Origin: Actinoplanes sp. L3-i22
GTDB lineage: Bacteria; Actinomycetota; Actinomycetes; Mycobacteriales; Micromonosporaceae
Length of the DNA stretch: 64,000 bases
Direction of reading: 5' to 3'
NCBI RefSeq assembly: GCF_019704555.1
Contig: NZ_AP024745.1
Location: 11,211,501-11,275,500 of the forward strand
This document shows, piece by piece, positions 17,585-25,278 of this stretch. The notes under the pieces were generated by a model that was not told where the DNA came from, searched no databases, and saw only the letters and a list, made by a program, of their open reading frames with translations. Positions within the stretch are counted from its first letter, which is position 1; every line of letters begins with the position of its first letter. A program made the translations under genes and the position numbers.

Positions 17585-18349
17585 ATGACGACCCCGGGCA
17601 ACGACGTGGACTCGGACACGGATCTACTCGCCGCCGTCCGGGCCGGCGACACCGCCGCCTACGGGACGCTCTACGAGCGCCACCGGGCGGCGGCCCGCCT
17701 GTTCGCGTACGGCCTGGCGCGCGACACCGCCGACGCCGACGACCTGGTCGCCGAGACGTTCGCCAAGGTGTTCGCGTCGCTCCGGGCCGGCCGCGGCCCC
17801 CTGGTCGCGTTCCGCGCCTACCTGCACACCACCATGCGGCACGTCTGCTACCAGCGCGCCCGCTCGGACCGGCGGCTGGAGTTCACCGACGACCTGAGCC
17901 GCTACGACGCCGGCGAGCCGTTCACCGACCCGGCGCTGGACCAGCTGGAACGCAGCTTCGCGGCGGCCGCCTTCCGGCAGCTCCCGCCGCGCTGGCGGGA
18001 CGTGCTCTGGCAGACCGAGGTGGAGGGCAGCACGCCGGCCGAGCTCGCCCCGCAGATGGGGCTCACCCCGAACGCGGTCGCGGTCCTCGCCCACCGCGCG
18101 CGGGAGGGCCTGCGCAGTCTCTATCTACAGCAGCACGTCACGGTGGCCGAGCACCCGGAGTGCCGGTGGGCCGGCGACCGGCTCGGCCCCCAGGTGCGCG
18201 GCCGGCTCGCCGCCCGCGACGCCCACCGGATGCGCACCCACCTGGGACGATGCGCGGACTGCCGGGGACGGCTGGCCGAGATCCGCGAGATCGACGGCTT
18301 CCGTCACGTTCCGTACCGCCAACGTCACCATGCCGGTACCGCTGGTTGA
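17585..18349 (+). CDS. ECF-type sigma factor with C-terminal zinc finger
   Basis: The 254-residue product has sigma region 2 (about 10-85; AADLVAETFAKVF-like block DADDLVAETFAKVF) and region 4 (about 125-185; QLPPRWRDVLWQTEVEGSTPAELAPQMGLTPNAV). It then continues for about 65 residues into a zinc-binding module of the anti-sigma/zf-HC2 kind: HPEC (190-193) and HxxxCxxC with His219, Cys223 and Cys226 (THLGRCADC). So sigma and a ZAS-like element are in one chain, and no separate anti-sigma gene follows. ATG 17585 has an AGGAGG site 5 nt upstream. Target genes are not evident from the sequence. Confidence 0.88.
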   Translation: MTTPGNDVDSDTDLLAAVRAGDTAAYGTLYERHRAAARLFAYGLARDTADADDLVAETFAKVFASLRAGRGPLVAFRAYLHTTMRHVCYQRARSDRRLEFTDDLSRYDAGEPFTDPALDQLERSFAAAAFRQLPPRWRDVLWQTEVEGSTPAELAPQMGLTPNAVAVLAHRAREGLRSLYLQQHVTVAEHPECRWAGDRLGPQVRGRLAARDAHRMRTHLGRCADCRGRLAEIREIDGFRHVPYRQRHHAGTAG

Positions 18350-18401
18350 GACTGTGCAACGGGGTCAGCACGGAGTGCCCGGCGGCGGTACATTCGGTCG
18401 C

Positions 18402-18878
18402 GTGCCCCCACCCTCGTCGCGGCCTGCCGGAATGCGTGCCCGGCTACGCGCCCTGGCCCGGGAGGCGAGCAAGTTCGGCACGGTCGGCGCCATCGCGTTC
18501 GGCGTCGATCTGATCATCTTCAACCTGCTGCTGAGCACGGGCAGTGAGACCCTGACCGCCAAGACGATCTCCACGATCGTGGCCACCACGCTGGCCTTCT
18601 TCGGCAACCGGTTCTGGACGTGGCGCGACGGTGCGCACACCCACATGGCCCGGCAGTACACGACGTTCTTCGTGCTGAACGCGATCGGCCTGGGCATCGC
18701 CCTGGCCTGCCTGGCGATCAGCCACTATGCCCTCGGCCACTTCTGGCCGGCCCTGCGGAGCCAGGCCGCCGACAACATCGCGGGGCAGCTCGTGGGCACC
18801 GCGATCGGTACGATCTTCCGCTTCTGGTCCTATCGGAAGTTCGTTTTCCGGCCCGACATGGACCGGACCCCGGTGTGA
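18402..18878 (+). CDS. GtrA-like membrane protein (first copy)
   Basis: GtrA family proteins are small four-helix membrane proteins implicated in moving lipid-linked sugars across the membrane for wall glycan or polysaccharide modification. The 158-residue product has helices at about 25-42, 48-68, 85-105 and 125-145 and the family's conserved FFGNRFWTWR in the second helix end and FRFWSYRKFVF near the C-terminus. I chose GTG 18402; ATG 18432 is a plausible later start. It is followed 63 bp later by a second GtrA-like gene with the same signature residues. Confidence 0.87.
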   Translation: MPPPSSRPAGMRARLRALAREASKFGTVGAIAFGVDLIIFNLLLSTGSETLTAKTISTIVATTLAFFGNRFWTWRDGAHTHMARQYTTFFVLNAIGLGIALACLAISHYALGHFWPALRSQAADNIAGQLVGTAIGTIFRFWSYRKFVFRPDMDRTPV

Positions 18879-18941
18879 CATCGTCGTCACCCACACTTCC
18901 GTGATTCGGCGTTCTCGCCCTCGCCCCCGTAAGGTTGCCCA

Positions 18942-19490
18942 ATGCCTTCCGCCCTACCACTGACGGATCGCCTGCGTCGTCTCGCCCCCGAAGCCGTCGC
19001 CTTCGCCATCATCGGAGCCGGGAACACCCTGCTCTACATGGCGATCCTCTGGGTGACGCTGCCGATCGGCGCGGTCAAGTCGAGCATCGTCGCCACCGTG
19101 ATCACCACCACGCTGGCGTACCTGGCGAACCGCTACTGGACGTACCGGAACCACACCCGGACCGCGCTGCGCCGGGAGTACACGCTGTTCTTCGGCTTCA
19201 ACCTGATCGGCATGGTCATCCAGTCCGGTCTGGTCGCGGTCGGGAAGTACGGCTTCGGCCTCTCCGAGGAGACCGACGAGCTGATGTTCCTCGGCGTCAC
19301 CGTGGTCGGCATCGGCATCGCCACGATCTTCCGCTTCTGGGCGTACCGGACGTTCGTCTTCCTCAAGCCGCCGGTCGACGGGCACGAGGGCGCGATCACC
19401 GAGATGGACGCGACCGCCGGTTTCGCCGAGCTCAGCGCGATCGACGTGCCGGGAAGCGCGGCCGAGCTGGACGCCCGGCTGAAGAGCTGA
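18942..19490 (+). CDS. GtrA-like membrane protein (second copy)
   Basis: The 182-residue product has four transmembrane helices (about 18-38, 45-65, 82-102, 118-140) and GtrA family residues AYLANRYWTYR and FRFWAYRTFVFLKPP. It resembles the upstream copy in length and motif placement, consistent with an old tandem duplication. A 45-residue hydrophilic C-terminal extension (from DGHEGAITEMD on) is absent from the first copy; its coding end overlaps the convergent PH-domain gene by 59 bp, so the extension may have arisen by read-through. Likely role: translocation or flipping of a polyprenyl-linked sugar. Confidence 0.88.
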   Translation: MPSALPLTDRLRRLAPEAVAFAIIGAGNTLLYMAILWVTLPIGAVKSSIVATVITTTLAYLANRYWTYRNHTRTALRREYTLFFGFNLIGMVIQSGLVAVGKYGFGLSEETDELMFLGVTVVGIGIATIFRFWAYRTFVFLKPPVDGHEGAITEMDATAGFAELSAIDVPGSAAELDARLKS

Positions 19491-20007
19491 CCTCTTCCGG
19501 CTCGTCCTCGTCGTCCTTCTCCTCCGGGGCCTGCTCGATCAGCTCGTACAGCGTCGTCTGCACCTGCTGAGCGCGCGGGACCCCGGCCAGCCGGGCACTC
19601 TGCTCCCCGATCGAGTCGATCACCAGGGTGCCCGTGCCGAACATCCGATCCAGCAGCGACTGGGTCAGCGCGTGGTCGTTCACCCGGTTCAGCGGCAGGT
19701 CCCGGCGCTGCCGGACGAAGACGCCGCGCTGCGTGAGGATCCGCTCGTCGGTGATCACCCAGTGCGTGCAGCGCCACTGGGTGAGCGGGAGAACGCCGTA
19801 CCGAATGCCGTTGTAGAGCATGATCGCGGCGACCAGCCCCAGGCCGATCCGGCCGCCCTCATTGTCCGGCAGCAGCACCCAGGCCATGATCGAGCCGGCC
19901 AGGGTCAGCACGACCACCAGGGCCGGGCCGACCACCGACTTGCCGTGCGGGCGCAGGTGGAGAACGACCTGCTCCTGCTCCGTGAGAACTTCCGCCGGGA
20001 ACGCCAC
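19432..20007 (-). CDS. PH domain-containing membrane protein (YdbS-like, bPH2)
   Basis: The 191-residue product has two adjacent transmembrane helices (about 25-45 and 50-70) followed by a bacterial PH domain (about 75-150; WVITDERILTQRGVFVRQRRDLPLNRVNDHAL is split over its first strands, then LVIDSIGEQ). The C-terminus is acidic then basic and Ser-rich. I start at GTG 20007; it lies 4 bp after the birA stop, so the two genes are probably cotranscribed. Its 3' end overlaps the convergent second GtrA gene by 59 bp. The molecular role of the family is not established. Confidence 0.87.
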   Translation of the reverse strand: MAFPAEVLTEQEQVVLHLRPHGKSVVGPALVVVLTLAGSIMAWVLLPDNEGGRIGLGLVAAIMLYNGIRYGVLPLTQWRCTHWVITDERILTQRGVFVRQRRDLPLNRVNDHALTQSLLDRMFGTGTLVIDSIGEQSARLAGVPRAQQVQTTLYELIEQAPEEKDDEDEPEEVSSSAGRPARPRFPARRSR

Positions 20008-20011
20008 GCGG

Positions 20012-20866
20012 TCAGCGTACGTGCAGCACATCACCCGCCGAGACGCGATGTTCGGCGCCGTCCACCGTACGGATCACCAACTGCCCGTCCCGGTCCACCG
20101 TGGCCGCCTCGCCGGTCAGCTCGCCGCCGCCGGGCAGCAGCACCCGCACCTGACGGCCGATCGTCGAGCACAGCCGCTGGTACTCCCCGAGCAGCCCGCA
20201 CATCTCGGCGTCACCACCGGCTTCGCGCCAGCCGCCGTACCACCGCTCCAGCCCGCGCAGCAGCGCCCGCAGCAGCGGATCCCGGTCCAGACTCTCCGCG
20301 CCGGCCACGCGCAGTGACGTCGCCGGCACACCGGTGGTCTCCGGCAGCTCCTCGGCGTGGGTGCTCACGTTCAGTCCGATGCCGACCACGATCGCGTCAC
20401 CGGCCATCTCGGCCAGGATCCCGGCGCACTTCCGGTCCTCGATCAGCAGGTCGTTCGGCCACTTCAGGGTCGCTTCCACGCCGGCCACCCGGGACACCGC
20501 ACCGGCCAGCGCCACCCCGGCCAGCAGCGGCAGCCAGCCGAACGTGCCGGGCTCGGCGGCCGGCCAGTCCCGCTCCGGATTCGCGGCCGCGGGCCGCAGC
20601 AGCACACTCAGCGTGAGCCCGGCGCGGGCCGGGCTCAGCCACTGCCGATCCCGCCGGCCGCGGCCGGCGACCTGCCGCTCGGCGACCACGATCAACCCCT
20701 CGGGGGCGTCGGCGCGGGCGGCCTCGGCGGCGTCCGCGTTCGTGGAGCCGGTCTCCTCGCGGACCTCGATCCGCGACCAGAGGCTGCCGGGCTGGACCAG
20801 GGCCCGGGTCAGGGCACGCTCGGAGAGCGGCGGACGGTCCAGATCGGTGTACCCGGATGCGGCCAT
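20012..20866 (-). CDS. birA: Biotin--[acetyl-CoA-carboxylase] ligase
   Basis: BirA activates biotin with ATP and attaches it to the carrier lysine of biotin carboxylases; the substrate here is probably the alpha subunit encoded at 32858-34609. The 284-residue product has ETGSTN (38-43), the biotin-binding loop AGRGRRDRQW (67-76) and KWPNDLL (about 144-150), then a C-terminal SH3-like domain. There is no N-terminal helix-turn-helix, so it is a pure ligase and not the E. coli type repressor. ATG start at 20866; the gene leads into the PH-domain gene. Confidence 0.95.
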   Translation of the reverse strand: MAASGYTDLDRPPLSERALTRALVQPGSLWSRIEVREETGSTNADAAEAARADAPEGLIVVAERQVAGRGRRDRQWLSPARAGLTLSVLLRPAAANPERDWPAAEPGTFGWLPLLAGVALAGAVSRVAGVEATLKWPNDLLIEDRKCAGILAEMAGDAIVVGIGLNVSTHAEELPETTGVPATSLRVAGAESLDRDPLLRALLRGLERWYGGWREAGGDAEMCGLLGEYQRLCSTIGRQVRVLLPGGGELTGEAATVDRDGQLVIRTVDGAEHRVSAGDVLHVR

Positions 20867-20921
20867 TCCGGCAGCCTATTCCCGCTCCTACCCGGCCGGC
20901 CGCCCCGGTCCCGCCTGCTCC

Positions 20922-21080
20922 CTCAACCGTGCGGCCCCTCTTGCTCAGCCATGCGGGCCCGCTCGCTCTCAACCGTGCGGGCCCCCGCTTGCTCAACCGC
21001 GCGGGCCAGCTCGCTCTCAACCGCGCGGGCCGGCTCGCTCTCAACCACGCGGGCCGGCTCGCTCAACCGTGCGGGCCGGC
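20922..21080. repeat. Seven-copy GC-rich tandem repeat between birA and hypothetical gene
   Basis: A unit of 22 or 24 bp of the form CTCAACCGCGCGGGCCGG with CTCG or CTCGCT between copies occurs about seven times. The core varies only at a few sites (CCGTGC, CCATGC, CCGCGC, CCACGC). The last copy overlaps the stop codon and final codons of the minus-strand gene 21063-22178. Function unknown; polymorphic copy number would be expected. Confidence 0.8.
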
Positions 21081-22178
21081 GGCGTGGCGGCTTCGGTAGG
21101 ACGAGTCGGACTCGGCCGCGGCGGGGCGGGGGCGCGGGCGCGGCCGGGGGCCACGGTCCCGGGCCGGTTCGGCGTCGGCCGCGATGCGGCCTCGCCGCGA
21201 CGGGTCGTTCCAGGAGGGTTCCGCACGGTTGAATCCGATTTCGGTACGACGCCCGCCCCGCCCCTGCTCATCCCGCGTCGCCCAGGACCGGGGCAGCCGG
21301 ATCTGGTGCCCGGAACCCGGCGGTGTCCAGTTCGGCATCAGCGTGGTGGGCTCGGCCGCCTGCACCGGAGTCAGATCAAAACCGGTCGCCGACTCGTAGT
21401 CGGGGACGGACGGAAGGCGCTCCACCGGGACCGGCCAGCCGTACCCGCGAGCCGACGGCTCCGGATCGGCGTAGAGATCGTCCGGGACCGGGGTCCAGTA
21501 GTCGCCGGCCGGCGGCCGGTCGTCCAGATCCCGGTAGCGCGGGCGGACCCAGCCGTTGATCCGGTCGCCGTAGCCGCGGTCCGAGCGGTCGATCGGGGCC
21601 GGGCGGGGCGGCGGCCCCTGGTACCCACCGGACTCGCTGACCAGTATCCAATCGTCCTCCGCCGGTGCCGGCCCGGGCTCGGGCCGCCAGGGAGTGTTGT
21701 CGATGAACCGGGAGGCCTCGTCGTGACCGGGCTCACCCGGCTCCTCCGGATAGTCGTAGTCGCGGACCTCCTCGGGGACCTCGTCCTCGTCCTCGTCCGG
21801 GAGCTGGTCGTCGTACCAGGAATGGTCGTCCTGCCACGACTCCTCGGCCAGGCCGACCGAGGCCAGGCCGCGCCGCCGATCGGCGTCCGCCTCGGAGCGC
21901 CCACTGAAGGCGGCCGCGAGCCGGCGGCCACGACCCGGTTCGTTGTCCACCGGCGGCTCGTCGTCCTGCGGATACCCGGTCTCCCGGTGCGGTGCGCGGC
22001 GGGCCCGGGCCGGCGGCGCCGGGATCCGCGGGCGGTGCTCGCGCTCCGGGGGCGCGGCGGCCCGGGCCTGGCCCTCGTCATCGTCCCCGGCGCCGAACAG
22101 CACAGCGCGGAAACTGATCAGTGTGGCGAGGCCCCCCGCGATGAAGGCGAGCCCGGCCGCGGTCATCCAGTTCGTCAC
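21063..22178 (-). CDS. Single-pass membrane protein with long disordered acidic/Pro-rich tail
   Basis: The 371-residue product begins with a transmembrane helix (about 5-27, MTAAGLAFIAGGLATLISF) and is then almost entirely low-complexity: Arg/Pro-rich (about 40-70), strongly Asp/Glu-rich with Tyr and Trp (about 110-150), and Arg/Pro-rich again near the end. Short tryptophan-containing blocks such as DDWILVSESGGYQGPP and PSWNDPSRRGRI stand out from the disorder. I recognise no family. GTG 22178 is the start; ATG 22166 is an alternative. It is divergent from the carboxyltransferase gene. The frame is long and has codon-position bias like its neighbours, so it is probably real. Confidence 0.65.
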   Translation of the reverse strand: MTNWMTAAGLAFIAGGLATLISFRAVLFGAGDDDEGQARAAAPPEREHRPRIPAPPARARRAPHRETGYPQDDEPPVDNEPGRGRRLAAAFSGRSEADADRRRGLASVGLAEESWQDDHSWYDDQLPDEDEDEVPEEVRDYDYPEEPGEPGHDEASRFIDNTPWRPEPGPAPAEDDWILVSESGGYQGPPPRPAPIDRSDRGYGDRINGWVRPRYRDLDDRPPAGDYWTPVPDDLYADPEPSARGYGWPVPVERLPSVPDYESATGFDLTPVQAAEPTTLMPNWTPPGSGHQIRLPRSWATRDEQGRGGRRTEIGFNRAEPSWNDPSRRGRIAADAEPARDRGPRPRPRPRPAAAESDSSYRSRHAAGPHG

Positions 22179-22300
22179 GTGAGGCGTAACGAATGGGACA
22201 AGGGGTGTGAAACGGACGCCCAGCGACGCCCCCTTTCGGCGGCGGGTCCGCGGCTACGATCATCGGAGTGCATCGCCGCCCGCCGAGCGTGGAGACCATC

Positions 22301-23872
<1,572 letters not shown>

Positions 23873-23880
23873 GGGTTTTA

Positions 23881-23893
23881 CGGGCTATGCCCG
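23881..23893 (+). terminator. Short hairpin after the carboxyltransferase gene
   Basis: CGGGC-TAT-GCCCG lies 8 bp after the stop codon at 23872 and is preceded by a T-run. A second, imperfect G/C hairpin (about 23948-23975) follows. Either could terminate transcription; the stems are short or mismatched, so confidence is low. Confidence 0.35.
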
Positions 23894-24067
23894 GTTAGCC
23901 GCGATCGATCCCGGTCTGTCCACGAAGAAGGCATTCGCGAAAAAGACGGCCCCCGCCCTCCCAGGGGGGCGGCCCCAATGCCATTATCGCGAAGTCGGGA
24001 AAGATCACGCGGCTGCCCTGTGGACAGACCCACGCTGTGGACAACCCGCCCGTGCCCCGCCGATCTG

Positions 24068-24802
24068 CTAGCCGGCCACCGGGAGCCACTGACCGGCGAG
24101 CAGGAACGCCCCGCCAACCAGCGCAGCAACGTTGACCGCAAGGAAGACCCCGACCCAGAACAGCGCCGGCACATGGGTGATCCGCGCCAGCTGGTCCGGG
24201 TCCGAGTCACGCATCCGCCCCCGGCTGCGCAGGCTCTGCAGCTCGAACACCGGCCGCACCCCGCCGAACAGCAGGAACCAGACGCCCGCGTACGCGAAAG
24301 CCGACTGCACCTCCGGCGACGCGTACCAGGACACCGCGAACACGATCGCGCCGGTGACCAGCAGCGAGATCACCCCGAACAGGTTCCGGATGTTGATCAG
24401 CATGAGCAGCAGCAGCGCCACCGCCAGCCAGAGCAGCAGCGTGATCCGGTTACCGCCGAGCAGCCACGCGCCCAGCACCCCGACCAGTGACGGCGCGATG
24501 TAGCCGCCGAGCAGGGTCAGGACCATGCCGATGCCGGTCGGGCGCCCCGACGACAGGGTCAGGCCGGACGTGTCGAACTCCAGCCGGATCCCGCGCAACC
24601 GGCGGCCGGTCAGCAGCGCGAACAGGGCATGACCACCCTCGTGCGCGATGGTCACCGCGTTCCGGGCCACCCGCCAGGCGGGACGGAACGCCACCGCGAG
24701 GAGGCCGGCCACCGCGGTGAGAGCCACCAGCAGGCCGGGCGGGTCGGGCTGGGCGCCCAGAAGCTGGTCCCAGAGGTCGCTCACACCGTCGATCGACAAC
24801 AC
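24068..24802 (-). CDS. M50 family (site-2-like) metallopeptidase
   Basis: The 244-residue product is a polytopic membrane protein with the zinc motif HEGGH (54-58, in TIAHEGGHALFALLTGRR) in an early helix, and about six to seven transmembrane helices in all. Asp or Asn in LGGYIAPSLVG and INIRNLFGVISL may provide the third ligand region. M50B-like proteins of this short kind occur widely in actinobacteria; substrates are unknown. The frame is open to 24898; GTG 24802 is a conservative start, and a further GTG at about 24784 is possible. It faces away from the carboxylase genes and sits next to a small membrane protein and a receptor kinase. Confidence 0.83.
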   Translation of the reverse strand: MLSIDGVSDLWDQLLGAQPDPPGLLVALTAVAGLLAVAFRPAWRVARNAVTIAHEGGHALFALLTGRRLRGIRLEFDTSGLTLSSGRPTGIGMVLTLLGGYIAPSLVGVLGAWLLGGNRITLLLWLAVALLLLMLINIRNLFGVISLLVTGAIVFAVSWYASPEVQSAFAYAGVWFLLFGGVRPVFELQSLRSRGRMRDSDPDQLARITHVPALFWVGVFLAVNVAALVGGAFLLAGQWLPVAG

Positions 24803-24981
24803 GCGGGGGACTGTAGCCGATCTCGCTGGCAGTCGCGTCGCACCGGTTGTCGTTCCCTGCCGCAGCCTGCTGTTTCGCCTTCTGCGGTGCCAGATCAAAA
24901 CCTTCGGTCAAAACACGATTTCGACGTACGACCGGAAGCGCGCCCGCGCGTCGACAACGCGCGCCGCGAGGCATTCCGGGG

Positions 24982-25197
24982 TCAGGCGCGACGCCGGAAC
25001 TCGCCCTTCCCCGTCGCGGGAGTCCGTCGGCCGAGACTGCGGGCCGCGTAGACACCACCGGCCGTGACCAGCAGTCCTGCGATGATCAGCAGCATCAGGG
25101 CGGGGCCGGCGGCGGTCGCGATGATCGCGACGTCGGCGAGGGCGACAAGCATCCACAGGGCGACTGTGGGCTTACTGCCGTGCGGTCGGCAGCTCAT
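24982..25197 (-). CDS. Small two-helix membrane protein
   Basis: The 71-residue product has two transmembrane helices (about 12-30 and 32-52) and a basic C-terminus (RRTPATGKGEFRRRA). The start is decided by a perfect Shine-Dalgarno, GGAGGT, five bases before ATG 25197; longer frames upstream do not have one. It lies 82 bp downstream of the large receptor kinase gene on the same strand, with which it may be cotranscribed. No family recognised. Confidence 0.75.
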   Translation of the reverse strand: MSCRPHGSKPTVALWMLVALADVAIIATAAGPALMLLIIAGLLVTAGGVYAARSLGRRTPATGKGEFRRRA

Positions 25198-25278
25198 GAC
25201 GTACCTCCATCCGTGATTCTCGACAACTACCCGCGTTGCCGAGGAATCACGCATGAAGTTCGGGTTTTCGCCGCGCGC

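Noticed and set aside
20922..21080. CRISPR array
   Set aside because: The repeats are contiguous (22-24 bp) with no unique spacers, and no cas gene is nearby.
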